Shown in pieces: positions 1 through 6,610 of a DNA stretch of 13,518 nucleotides. Under the pieces are notes generated by a model, which saw nothing but the letters and a program-made list of their open reading frames with translations, searched no databases and was not told the origin of the DNA. The position numbers and the translations under genes are program-made. Each line of letters starts with the position of its first letter. Position 1 is the first letter of the stretch. Source of the stretch: an uncultured Oscillospiraceae bacterium (GTDB taxonomy: Bacteria > Bacillota > Clostridia > Oscillospirales > Oscillospiraceae); assembly GCA_934590355.1 (NCBI GenBank), contig CAKTOX010000037.1, positions 1 to 13,518 on the forward strand, in the 5' to 3' direction.

Positions 1-118
1 TTCCGGAAATGGGAACTCCTTGCTTTGAGCGGCGCAGTCTTTTTTCCTCTGCGCGGAGGATTCGCATGACCTTACGGTCAACCTCTGTTACTTCACCGGT
101 GATTTTCACGCGCACCAT
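1..118 (-). CDS. Fragment of a sigma-like ICE accessory protein (partial, tentative)
   Basis: The minus frame reads from an ATG at 116-118 through MVRVKITGEVTEVDRKVMR and a basic stretch of Arg and Lys, and leaves the window still open at position 1. The pattern of a short beta-like start, a VTEVD segment and a charged helix resembles the N-terminus of small sigma-70-like proteins carried by Firmicutes integrative conjugative elements. No ribosome binding site precedes the ATG. The frame continues upstream without a stop into VirB4-like sequence, so this is either the distal part of a fused reading frame or a gene that lost its leader in a deletion. The family call rests on a short stretch and is uncertain; the mobile-element context is the firmer part. 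Confidence 0.35.
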   Translation of the reverse strand, partial: MVRVKITGEVTEVDRKVMRILRAEEKRLRRSKQGVPISG

Positions 119-244
119 GCGTTCGAGCTTCGGCTTTGCCGTGCGGAGGGAGTCCGCCTCAATGCCGAAGGTGATGTACTTCTTCTTGACCAGTCCGTTG
201 TTGCCCTTGGTGAGCTGGCTTTGCAGCATCAAGTCTATATAGTG
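119..244 (-). pseudogene. VirB4/TrsE-type conjugation ATPase fragment
   Basis: About 42 codons on the minus strand read HYIDLMLQSQLTKGNNG, then KKYITFGIEA and AKPKLER. I recognise this as part of the N-terminal region of VirB4/TrsE-like ATPases, which power type IV secretion in Tn1549-like conjugative transposons of Firmicutes. The full protein is usually around 800 residues and carries Walker motifs, none of which are here. Similarity starts near position 244, although the frame stays open for over 100 bases upstream without recognisable content. It stops at the join near position 118, where the sigma-like segment begins in the same frame. This is a remnant left by a deletion or rearrangement, not a working gene. 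Confidence 0.6.
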
Positions 245-281
245 TATCCTAATATTAGCCACAATGAGAGGAGGAAGAAAA

Positions 282-353
282 ATGCTTCGCTTTTTGATCA
301 CTTTATTTATCGGCTTTTGGTACAACATGCTGTTCAAGAAGAACAAGTGGTGA
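282..353 (+). CDS. 23-residue hydrophobic small protein
   Basis: An ATG at 282 is preceded by a very strong ribosome binding site (GAGAGGAGG, about 267-275) and opens a 23-codon frame, MLRFLITLFIGFWYNMLF followed by KKNKW and a TGA at 351-353. The peptide is one hydrophobic segment of about 18 residues with a positively charged C-terminus, so it probably spans or sits in the membrane. This design is shared by type I toxins and by many small membrane regulators, but I do not recognise the family. The next gene can start directly at its stop (TTG at 354) or at ATG 381, so the two may be translated together. It lies in the mobile-element scar. The strong ribosome binding site is the main reason to consider it real. 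Confidence 0.5.
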   Translation: MLRFLITLFIGFWYNMLFKKNKW

Positions 354-380
354 TTGGGCATCGGAATTGAGGTAAAAAAC

Positions 381-965
381 ATGGCTCATGATTTATCTGA
401 AAACAAAACACTTCGAGCGAAGTTCAAATCCTATATGCTTGCAAGAGAGTACACGGTAAACACGGCAAATACCGTAGCCTATAATGTTTTTTATTTGTGG
501 AACAAGCGTGGTGAGGATGTTTTCTGGACCGCTGTTCGCGGGGATGAGCAGAAACTCCGCTCAATTCTGCGGGAAACATTGGAAACCTACTCACCGCAAC
601 GTCTCAAAGAGCTGAATGGCTACATGACAAGTTTTCGTTTCTTTCGGTCATTCATGGCATCTGACGAGAAGTTCGTGACAGAAAAATGGGCTCAGAAAGA
701 GAAACCGTCTGTTACATCGGAAAAAGAAATATTCCCCGTGCTCACCTTTGCGGAAGAAATGTTGGAGACGGAACATCAAATTGTGCTCAATGATCCGGGG
801 TATGGGACAGATTATGCTCTCATTGATTCCGTTATAAAGCGCTTCCCGGAGAATACAGATCCGGAGCTCGTGCCTATAAGAAAAACGCCCTCCTTCCGGA
901 AGGCGTCAAAGTCTTTTGTAGGGAACTTTACCGCTGAAGTACGCAGCCAAAAGTTCCCTACATGA
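381..965 (+). pseudogene. Hypothetical protein of accessory origin, probably truncated at its C-terminus
   Basis: The frame codes for 194 residues from ATG 381, which has a fair ribosome binding site (TGAGGTA, 368-374); a TTG at 354 would add nine residues. It is helix-rich and its codons are AT-richer than the genes further right, which suggests transfer. Residues about 10-110 contain REYTVNTANTVAYNVF and LNGYMTSFRFFRSF, faintly like the core-binding region of tyrosine recombinases, but there is no catalytic domain and I do not assign a function. The segment YGTDYALIDSVIKRFPENTD looks like a conserved domain starting near residue 140. From about position 876 the reading frame enters a hairpin-rich repeat-like element, so the last 25-30 residues are probably not native. 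I infer that the element's insertion cut the gene. Confidence 0.5.
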
Positions 966-1068
966 TTGTTCGCAGAGAAAACCACGGACTGTGCCTGTGG
1001 TAGAAAAAGGGCTTTGCCTGAGGCCCTTATAGGGCTTGTGCACGCCACCCGTAAAACGGGTGGTCATG
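880..1068. repeat. Hairpin chain resembling a non-autonomous IS200/IS605-type end
   Basis: Four stem-loops follow each other in under 200 bases. At 885-906 is a GC-rich stem followed on the minus strand by TTTTT, like a terminator. At 918-929/950-961 is a perfect 12-bp stem (GTAGGGAACTTT and its complement) with an inner GCTG/CAGC stem. At about 981-1001 is ACCACGG pairing with CCTGTGGT, one base bulged. At 1045-1052/1056-1063 is CCACCCGT with a three-base loop and ACGGGTGG. The last hairpin lacks a T run, so it is not an intrinsic terminator. Hairpins of this kind next to AGCCCTATAAGGGC-like sequence (minus strand, about 1022-1036) recall the subterminal ends of IS200/IS605-family elements. 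No transposase or TnpB is present here. The family link is from memory. Confidence 0.45.
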
Positions 1069-1069
1069 A

Positions 1070-1699
1070 CTATCCGATATTTGCGGTCGTCGAGGAGGAT
1101 ATGACGTCGATATCCTGCCCGCTGTACTGACCCTTGTAGCTCCAGTCAACGCCGAGCGTGAGCGAGCCGGGGCTGACGGCGCACTTGCAGGAATAGATGA
1201 GCGTGTCCGTTGGGGAGTTGGGCGAATCCACGTCGAAGGCGCGGGTCATGCCGCTCATGGCGCTGCCGTTAACGCTCACAGTTATGGCGCGCGGGCCGAT
1301 GCCCAGCGAGTACGAGCGCGCATACACCGAGACCGTGAGCTCCGTGCTGCCGTCGGAAAGGCGGGACGCCGTCCAGACGGTGTGGGTGTTTATCCCGACG
1401 CCGGTGCTCGAATCAAAGGCGCCGGAGGCGAGCTTGGTGCCGGAGGGCTGTTCGGGCTCGGGCTCCGGGGTCGGCGTGGGCGTGGGAGTCGGAGTCGGTG
1501 TGGGGCTCGGAGTCGGTGTGGGGCTCGGAGTCGGTGTGACTGCCGGCGGTGCGCTGTGCGCGGGTGCGGGCGTCGGAGTGGGTGACGGCTCGGGCTTGTC
1601 GCCGCCGCCGATGCTGCCCGTTATCCACATACAAACGAGCGCTATCATGATAAGCACGACGACTATCGCCGCGAAAATATATGCTGTCTGCTTTTTCAT
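1070..1699 (-). CDS. Membrane-anchored protein with Pro/Thr/Ser linker and extracellular beta-rich domain
   Basis: This 209-residue protein has a short basic start, one membrane segment (residues 7-28), a linker of alternating Pro, Thr and Ser (about 35-87) and a C-terminal domain of about 120 residues (88-209) rich in Ser, Thr, Val and Gly with alternating polarity, so probably beta sheet. There is no lipobox after the membrane segment, so it is likely a signal anchor holding the domain outside the cell. I do not recognise the C-terminal domain; GVGINTHTVWTASRLSDGST is its most distinctive part. The gene starts 8 bases after birA stops, and its ribosome binding site (GAGGTAAGG) overlaps the birA end, so it is the third gene of that operon. 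The linker is encoded by an 18-bp tandem repeat. Confidence 0.8.
   Translation of the reverse strand: MKKQTAYIFAAIVVVLIMIALVCMWITGSIGGGDKPEPSPTPTPAPAHSAPPAVTPTPSPTPTPSPTPTPTPTPTPTPEPEPEQPSGTKLASGAFDSSTGVGINTHTVWTASRLSDGSTELTVSVYARSYSLGIGPRAITVSVNGSAMSGMTRAFDVDSPNSPTDTLIYSCKCAVSPGSLTLGVDWSYKGQYSGQDIDVISSSTTANIG
1491..1538. repeat. 18-bp tandem repeat encoding the Pro/Thr linker
   Basis: The unit ggagtcggtgtggggctc occurs at 1491-1508 and 1509-1526, with a further 12 bases at 1527-1538, giving about 2.7 perfect copies, flanked by looser GTGGGCGTGGG-type repeats. The unit is six codons, so changes in copy number would lengthen or shorten the linker without breaking the frame. Confidence 0.85.
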
Positions 1700-1707
1700 G
1701 CCTTACC

Positions 1708-2445
1708 TCACATTTTCAGGGAGACCTCGCCGCAGTGCAGGGTGCGAATTTCGCCGCTGCTGAGCCTCACGCGAAGGCCGTAGTCGGGCGAGATGCTCTC
1801 TGCCGTTGCGCGGTATTCGCCATCAGGCGCGGACACGGTGACCTCACTGCCGAGAATGAAGCAGCGCTGTCGGTATTCCTCGAGGCAGCGGCTGGGCCCC
1901 TCGAGCCACCGGCGATAGACCTCGTCAAGCTCGGCAAGTATTGCGGAAATTATCGCGCCGCGCTCGAAGGTGTAGCCCGTCTGGGTGTACAGCGAGCCTG
2001 CAACATCGCGTATTTCGGGTGGGAAATCCTCGGTGCGGGTGGTCACGTTCACGCCGATGCCGACGACGGCATAGTCGAGCCTGCCCGCGCACAGCGAGCT
2101 TTCGCACAGTATGCCGCAGATCTTTTTGTTGCGCAGGTAGAGGTCGTTTGTCCACTTGATGCCCACGGCGCGGCCGCAGCATTTTTCTATGGCGCGGCTG
2201 ACGGCGACGGCTGTCACGGCGGTGAGCGACGGCGCGCAGTCCGGGTCAAGGCAGGGGCGCAGCAGCACGGACATATATATGCCCGCGCCGGGTGCGGAGG
2301 CAAAGCTGCGTCCGAGTCTGCCGCGACCGGCGGTCTGCTCGTTTGCGATGACGACCGTGCCCTCGGGAGCGCCCTCGGCGGCGAGCTTTTTAAGCTCGGA
2401 GTTGGTCGAGTCGAGCGTTTCAAATGCCCTGAGCTGTATCTCCAT
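1708..2445 (-). CDS. birA: Biotin--[acetyl-CoA-carboxylase] ligase
   Basis: BirA makes biotinyl-5'-AMP from biotin and ATP and transfers the biotin to a lysine of carrier proteins such as the acetyl-CoA carboxylase subunit. The protein is 245 residues. It shows the biotin/ATP-binding loop GRGRLGR (40-46), the KWTNDL motif (97-102), the KKICGIL segment with the active-site lysine (107-113) and GIGVNV (129-134), followed by the small C-terminal SH3-like domain (about 205-245). It begins directly with the catalytic domain and lacks the N-terminal winged helix of the bifunctional E. coli type, so it should be an enzyme only and not a repressor. Its ATG shares a base with the stop of the upstream gene (TAATG), which indicates translational coupling. 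Confidence 0.93.
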   Translation of the reverse strand: MEIQLRAFETLDSTNSELKKLAAEGAPEGTVVIANEQTAGRGRLGRSFASAPGAGIYMSVLLRPCLDPDCAPSLTAVTAVAVSRAIEKCCGRAVGIKWTNDLYLRNKKICGILCESSLCAGRLDYAVVGIGVNVTTRTEDFPPEIRDVAGSLYTQTGYTFERGAIISAILAELDEVYRRWLEGPSRCLEEYRQRCFILGSEVTVSAPDGEYRATAESISPDYGLRVRLSSGEIRTLHCGEVSLKM

Positions 2446-3071
2446 TATTTTATCTTGCCCTCGAGCTTTGCGATGATGCCGTCAAACAGCTCGACGTTAT
2501 TTTCAATTGCGATCTCCGGCTCGCGGCGCGTGGTGTGCGCAAATACGGGCTCGGACATCTTGGTGGAGTAAACTGCCTTCTGGATCCTCACGGTCTGCAT
2601 CGTGCACTTTAGAAACTGCATCGCGGCGGCGGCATAGTGCGCAGCGTCCGCGGAAATTTTGTCGGCTATCGGCTCAAGCGTCTCGGCAACGCGGACGGAC
2701 ATATAGAATATCTCGTCTATGATGCAGCAGGCGGTGCGGTATGCGCCCTCAAGCTCGTTATCGGCGGCGTTGCCCTCCGCGAGCATCTTCTCCAGCGGCT
2801 TTTTCGCCTTGTTTTCCTCGTCCATGAGATGCAGGAAATAAACGCGCAGCTTCTCCAGATCCTGCTGTGCGTGCAGCATATCCTCGTCCTCGGACGCGGT
2901 CACGCGAAGTGCGCGCAGTGCAAGGGAGGCGGCGTTGACGGAGGAATCGGCCGCGGCGCTGCCCAGACCGAAAACGCTCTTTTCGTCTGCCTCGAGCTCG
3001 GAATATTTCTTGACGGTCTTGTCCGAATAGCTCTCGATCATAAGGTCGTCGATGTTGATTTTTTCTGCCAT
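2445..3071 (-). CDS. Cyclodeaminase/cyclohydrolase-like protein (FTCD C-terminal family, tentative)
   Basis: This is a 208-residue, almost wholly helical protein with no membrane segment. The region FGLGSAAADSSVNAASLALR (about 34-53), followed by long helices with DEENKAKKPLEKML, resembles the formiminotransferase-cyclodeaminase C-terminal fold, in which a small-residue GGGS..A helix starts a five-helix bundle that acts on formimino- or methenyl-tetrahydrofolate. The usual PGGGSAAA signature is here GLGSAAAD, so catalytic activity is uncertain and a divergent or non-enzymatic member is possible. The start is ATG at 3069-3071 with GGAAAGGAAGA before it. It is the first gene of an operon with birA and a membrane-anchored protein; its stop overlaps the birA start. 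The role beside biotin ligase is not evident. Confidence 0.5.
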   Translation of the reverse strand: MAEKINIDDLMIESYSDKTVKKYSELEADEKSVFGLGSAAADSSVNAASLALRALRVTASEDEDMLHAQQDLEKLRVYFLHLMDEENKAKKPLEKMLAEGNAADNELEGAYRTACCIIDEIFYMSVRVAETLEPIADKISADAAHYAAAAMQFLKCTMQTVRIQKAVYSTKMSEPVFAHTTRREPEIAIENNVELFDGIIAKLEGKIK

Positions 3072-3117
3072 GAATAATCTTCCTTTCCCTGTCGGATTGA
3101 CAATACTAAAATATGGT

Positions 3118-3147
3118 CTTATACTTTAATGTATATTGATTTTACAA
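3118..3147 (-). promoter_or_regulatory. Candidate sigma-A promoter of the birA operon
   Basis: On the minus strand TTGTAA (3142-3147), an 18-base spacer and TATAAG (3118-3123) stand about 47 bases upstream of the first gene's ATG. The match is fair, not consensus. The same AT-rich gap must also hold the promoter of the divergent NTPase gene, for which no clear -35/-10 pair was found. Confidence 0.45.
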
Positions 3148-3195
3148 CAATTATTGCGCTTTCGCAACATCATATACCACAGCGGAGGACAAAAA

Positions 3196-3705
3196 GTGAA
3201 AATACTTCTGTGCGGAGACATAAACTCCGGAAAGTCAACGCTTATAGAAAAGCTCGTGCGCGACCTCGGCGAGCCCGTGCGCGGATACATAACCGTGCGT
3301 ATGCCGGAGGACGGCGACGGGGTATCTTATGTCTACCTCTATGACGCGTCGCGCCCGCCCGAGCGGATAGAAAATGCGCAGGTCATCATGGCGTTTTCCG
3401 CAAACGGAGTCGAGCGATACCCGGAATATATGAGCAGCATCGCCGCGCCCATACTGGAGTCCGTTCCCGAGGGCAGCCTCGTCGTCATGGACGAGATAGG
3501 CACGCTTGAGGACGCCGAGGAGCGCTTTAAAGCGGCAGTTATGCGAATTTTGTCGGGAAACTACAAGGTTTTGGCGTCGGTTAAGGCTCAGAACACGCGA
3601 TTTTTGCGCGAGGTGCGCCGTGCCGAGGGCTGCGAGCTTTATATAATAACGCCGGAAAACCGAAATGATTTGTATGAGCTTATTAAGCGCGAGCACAATA
3701 TATAG
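3196..3705 (+). CDS. THEP1-type nucleoside-triphosphatase (NTPase_1 family)
   Basis: A small P-loop NTPase of 169 residues. The Walker A motif GDINSGKST lies at residues 7-15 at the very N-terminus, and the Walker B region VVMDEIGTLE at about 97-105, with the DEIG typical of the THEP1/COG1618 family. Members hydrolyse ATP and GTP slowly in vitro; their cellular role is unclear. I chose the GTG at 3196 because AGCGGAGG lies just upstream (3181-3188) and because the family begins right at the P-loop strand; an upstream ATG at 3136 would add 20 unlikely residues. The length fits the family. It is transcribed away from the birA operon and has no obvious operon partner. Confidence 0.85.
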   Translation: MKILLCGDINSGKSTLIEKLVRDLGEPVRGYITVRMPEDGDGVSYVYLYDASRPPERIENAQVIMAFSANGVERYPEYMSSIAAPILESVPEGSLVVMDEIGTLEDAEERFKAAVMRILSGNYKVLASVKAQNTRFLREVRRAEGCELYIITPENRNDLYELIKREHNI

Positions 3706-3790
3706 CATTGAAAGCATCATGGCAAAAAACTGCACAAAAGGCGCGGCGTTTTCGGCTGTGAAATTTTCGTCGAAATTTTTCAGAATTATG

Positions 3791-3819
3791 TTGACTTGAA
3801 GGGTGATTGTTGATACTAT
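3791..3819 (+). promoter_or_regulatory. Sigma-A promoter of the SGNH lipoprotein, with hairpin at the transcript start
   Basis: TTGACT (3791-3796), a 17-base spacer and TACTAT (3814-3819) form a near-consensus promoter about 59 bases before the ATG. A 7-bp stem AGTCGGC/GCCGACT (3826-3832 and 3847-3853) falls at the expected start of the transcript and could stabilise the mRNA 5' end or act as an operator. Confidence 0.75.
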
Positions 3820-3877
3820 GCCTTTAGTCGGCTGCGAGTTGATCGGGCCGACTTGAGCAACTGTTAAGGGGGCAGCC

Positions 3878-5050
3878 ATGAAAAGAATTACAGCAGTGCT
3901 CCTTGCCGTCGCGTGTATGCTTTCGCTGTGCGCCTGCGGCGGGGATAAAACGGCAAACGTGTCCGCGAAGGACCTTGTTGCCGCAACGATGAATTCCGTT
4001 AAGCCGGACAATGCCGACACTCTTGCCGGCTCGGACGATCAGGCTTTTACTAATAAATTTTGGTTTTACTACGGCGTAGAGGTGGACAAGGTCAGCGACT
4101 ATGCCATCGCATATTCCTCGGAAGCAAAATCGGACGAGATAAGCGTCCTCAAGGCCGCCTCCGGCACAGATGTCAAGACCCTCACTAAGGCGCTCGAGAC
4201 CCGCCGCGAGATGCAGGTGCAGACCTTTGAGCGCTATTCTCCCGAAAGCGTGGAGCTGCTGAAAAATGCGGAGATATTCTCCAAGGGTGACTATGCCGTC
4301 ATGATCGTCGCAGCGAACGCGGCCGATATAAGGGCAAAGCTCGAGGCGCTCCTCGGCGATGCGGACGAGGTTTCCGAGCAGTCGAAGGAATACTACGAAA
4401 AGCCCCCCGTCGAAACCCCGACGCCCACGCCGAGCTATGATTACTCTAAGCCGGTGCCGCAGTCCGAGGCAAAGGACGAGAGCTGGTTTGCCGACGCCGC
4501 ATTTGTCGGCGACTCACGCATGAAGGGCGTTTTGAATTTCGCAAAATTCTCTTACGCGGAGGATCTTTCCTATGTCGGGCTCAACGTCGCGGACGTGTTC
4601 ACAAAGCCCTATGTTGCGACCTCCTCGGGCTCCGTGTGCGTGTCGGACGCGCTTGCAAACGACAAGCAGTACGGCAAGGTGTATCTCATGCTCGGCATAA
4701 ACGAGCTCGGCTGGCAGAGCACGGATAAATTCATCGAATACTATGCCAAGGTCGTTGACCTCGTCCGCGATACCCACCCCGAGGCGCAGATATATGTCAT
4801 CAGCATCCTGCCCGTGGGTACGAAGGCGACGGCAAGCCAGGCGCATCTTAACAACGACCGCGTGCGCAGCTTCAACGAGCGCATCCTCGCAATGTGCACC
4901 GAAAAGCAGGTGTATTATATAAACGGCTTCGAGGCGCTTGAGCAAAACGGCAGCCTGCCGGATGATGCATCGCCCGACGGTATCCACATGGAGCCGAAAT
5001 ACTGCCATATGCTGACCGATTATATGCTCGCGCATACGGTAGAAAAGTAA
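3878..5050 (+). CDS. Lipoprotein fusing a DUF4358-like domain to an SGNH hydrolase
   Basis: The 390-residue protein has a signal peptide ending in a lipobox (LCAC, Cys20), so it should be lipid-anchored on the outside of the cell. Residues about 28-160 resemble the DUF4358 lipoprotein domain (KDLVAATMNS, a central YY pair, KGDYAVMIV). A Pro/Thr linker follows (about 176-195). Residues 200-390 form an SGNH/GDSL hydrolase with FVGDSRM (Ser213 as nucleophile), GINE (273-276, in place of the usual GxND) and DGIH (Asp367, His370). Such enzymes often remove or add acyl groups on cell-wall or surface polysaccharide; the substrate here is unknown. ATG 3878 follows AAGGGGG. The gene has its own promoter and a strong terminator. 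Confidence 0.82.
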   Translation: MKRITAVLLAVACMLSLCACGGDKTANVSAKDLVAATMNSVKPDNADTLAGSDDQAFTNKFWFYYGVEVDKVSDYAIAYSSEAKSDEISVLKAASGTDVKTLTKALETRREMQVQTFERYSPESVELLKNAEIFSKGDYAVMIVAANAADIRAKLEALLGDADEVSEQSKEYYEKPPVETPTPTPSYDYSKPVPQSEAKDESWFADAAFVGDSRMKGVLNFAKFSYAEDLSYVGLNVADVFTKPYVATSSGSVCVSDALANDKQYGKVYLMLGINELGWQSTDKFIEYYAKVVDLVRDTHPEAQIYVISILPVGTKATASQAHLNNDRVRSFNERILAMCTEKQVYYINGFEALEQNGSLPDDASPDGIHMEPKYCHMLTDYMLAHTVEK

Positions 5051-5064
5051 AGAATATTAAACTG

Positions 5065-5092
5065 AAAGCACCACCTCACGGTGGTGCTTTTT
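5065..5092 (+). terminator. Intrinsic terminator between convergent genes
   Basis: A perfect 11-bp stem, AAAGCACCACC (5065-5075) with loop TCAC and its complement (5080-5090), runs into TTTTT. It ends the SGNH lipoprotein transcript. The minus-strand ABC operon ends at 5098, six bases away, but the T run on that side is only three bases, so it probably serves that operon less well. Confidence 0.92.
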
Positions 5093-5097
5093 GCTGT

Positions 5098-5838
5098 TTA
5101 TTTTGAAAGAAATCGGGAGAGGAATTCCTTAGTTTTTTCGTTCTGCGGGTTTTCGAAGATGTCCTTTGGGCTGCCCTCCTCGCAGATGACACCGTCTGCC
5201 ATGAACACGACATTCGTGGAAACGTCGCGCGCAAACGCCATCTCGTGCGTCACGACTATCATCGTAAGTCCGCTTTCGGCAAGCGAGCGCATAACGTCGA
5301 GCACCTCGCCGACCATCTGCGGGTCAAGCGCACTCGTCGGCTCGTCAAACAGCAGAGCCTCCGGCTCCATCGCAAGCGCGCGGGCGATCGCAACGCGCTG
5401 CTTCTGGCCGCCCGACAGCTGCGACGGACGCGCGTTTATATACGGCGCCATGCCGACGCGCTCAAGGTACTTCATTGCCGTTTTCTCCGCCTCCTCGCGG
5501 CTTCGCTTTAAAACGGAGACCTGACCGACGATGCAGTTATTAAGCGCGGTCATGTTGTTAAAAAGGTTAAAGCTCTGGAAAACCATGCCGACCCTTGCGC
5601 GATACTGCGAGAGGTTGACGGTGCTGCCGCTGATATCCTCGCCGTGGTAGAGCACCTGACCGGAGCTGGGGGTCTCGAGCTTGTTTATGCATCGGAGCAT
5701 CGTGCTCTTGCCCGAGCCGGAGGCGCCGATGATGCTCAAGACCTCGCCCTTTGAAACGCTCAGGTTAATGTCCCTGAGAACGGCGTTGTCGCCGAACTGC
5801 TTTTGCAGGTGCACAAGCTCTATTACTTTTTCGCCCAT
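5098..5838 (-). CDS. Amino acid ABC transporter ATP-binding protein (probable lysine importer)
   Basis: A 246-residue ATPase of the GlnQ/HisP polar amino acid uptake type. It shows Walker A GASGSGKS (38-45), the Q-loop in VFQSFNLF (Gln88), the signature LSGGQ (141-145), Walker B LLFDEP (162-167) and the switch His198 in VVTHEM. The complete motif set and standard length indicate a working enzyme, located on the cytoplasmic face and paired as a dimer with the permease. Its ATG lies one base after the permease stop, with AAGGAGGG before it, so it is the last gene of the binding protein, permease and ATPase operon. The lysine riboswitch at the head of the operon gives the likely substrate. Confidence 0.95.
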   Translation of the reverse strand: MGEKVIELVHLQKQFGDNAVLRDINLSVSKGEVLSIIGASGSGKSTMLRCINKLETPSSGQVLYHGEDISGSTVNLSQYRARVGMVFQSFNLFNNMTALNNCIVGQVSVLKRSREEAEKTAMKYLERVGMAPYINARPSQLSGGQKQRVAIARALAMEPEALLFDEPTSALDPQMVGEVLDVMRSLAESGLTMIVVTHEMAFARDVSTNVVFMADGVICEEGSPKDIFENPQNEKTKEFLSRFLSK

Positions 5839-5839
5839 C

Positions 5840-6604
5840 TTAGCCCTCCTTGCCGATGTGTATCTCGGCGGCGCTGTCTGTCTGCGAGCCGAAGATAACG
5901 TAGCTGTCGCTGCCGTCGAGCCTGCGCTCTGCCCAACGCAGCAGGCGCGTGACGGTGAAAGTAAGAATGAAGTAAACGACGCAGATAACGAGATAGGTCT
6001 GGAAGGTCTGGAAGCTCTGGCGCTTGATGATGCCGGCGAAGTAGTACAGCTCCGTAACGCCGATGACGTTCAGGACGGAGGTGTCCTTGATGTTGATGAC
6101 GAACTCGTTGCTGACGGAGGGGAGGATGTTGCGGATGACCTGCGGGATGATGACCTTGAACATCGTCTGTGAATGGGTCATGCCGATGCTCATCGCGCCC
6201 TCAAACTGTCCGCGGTCGATGGAGATTATGCCGCCGCGCACGATCTCCGCCATGTATGCGCCGGTGTTTATCGAAACGATTATGATGCCCGACGGGATCA
6301 GCGGAAGGGTGCTGCCGCCGCTTGCGAAGGCGTAGCCCCAGTAGATGACCATCGCCTGAACCATCATAGGCGTGCCGCGGAAAATTTCGACGTACACGGC
6401 GATGACGGCGTTGAGTATCTTGTGCAGCGTGCGCAGCAGCGCGTTGTGCGAATAGGGCGCCGTGCGGATAACGCCGGTCAGAAGGCCGATCACAAGACCC
6501 GCGACCGTGCTCGTCAGGGCGATGAGCATGGTGTTGCCCACGCCGCTGAGCAGCTGCGGATAGTATTTAATTACTATGTTTATTACGTCGTTAAGAAAGC
6601 TCAT
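5840..6604 (-). CDS. Amino acid ABC transporter permease (probable lysine importer)
   Basis: A 254-residue HisM/GlnP-type membrane protein. Hydrophobic segments lie at about 20-45, 63-75, 82-95, 104-118 and 200-220, and the conserved cytoplasmic EAA loop at about 135-160 reads EGAMSIGMTHSQTMF then IIPQVIRNILPS, which couples to the ATPase. EIFRGTPMMVQ (73-83) is a hallmark of the polar amino acid permease family. The C-terminal tail of about 25 residues after ERRLDG is charged and slightly longer than is common. The start is 6 bases after the stop of the substrate-binding gene, with a weak ribosome binding site, so translation probably relies on coupling. Such permeases generally work as dimers. 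Confidence 0.94.
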   Translation of the reverse strand: MSFLNDVINIVIKYYPQLLSGVGNTMLIALTSTVAGLVIGLLTGVIRTAPYSHNALLRTLHKILNAVIAVYVEIFRGTPMMVQAMVIYWGYAFASGGSTLPLIPSGIIIVSINTGAYMAEIVRGGIISIDRGQFEGAMSIGMTHSQTMFKVIIPQVIRNILPSVSNEFVINIKDTSVLNVIGVTELYYFAGIIKRQSFQTFQTYLVICVVYFILTFTVTRLLRWAERRLDGSDSYVIFGSQTDSAAEIHIGKEG

Positions 6605-6610
6605 GGCGTC

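Noticed and set aside
9..242. Plus-strand frame of 77 codons at the left edge
   Set aside because: The minus strand there encodes recognisable VirB4-like sequence, so the plus frame is its shadow.
1045..1063. Terminator for the Pro/Thr-linker protein gene
   Set aside because: The hairpin follows the stop closely, but neither strand has a T run after it; a mobile-element DNA hairpin fits better.
1681..2571. Open frame of 296 codons on the plus strand opposite birA
   Set aside because: The birA motifs are unambiguous; the opposite frame is Ala/Gly-rich and has no start signal.
3235..4020. Open frame of 261 codons on the minus strand
   Set aside because: It overlaps the THEP1-type NTPase and the start of the SGNH lipoprotein, both well supported, and crosses the lipoprotein's promoter.
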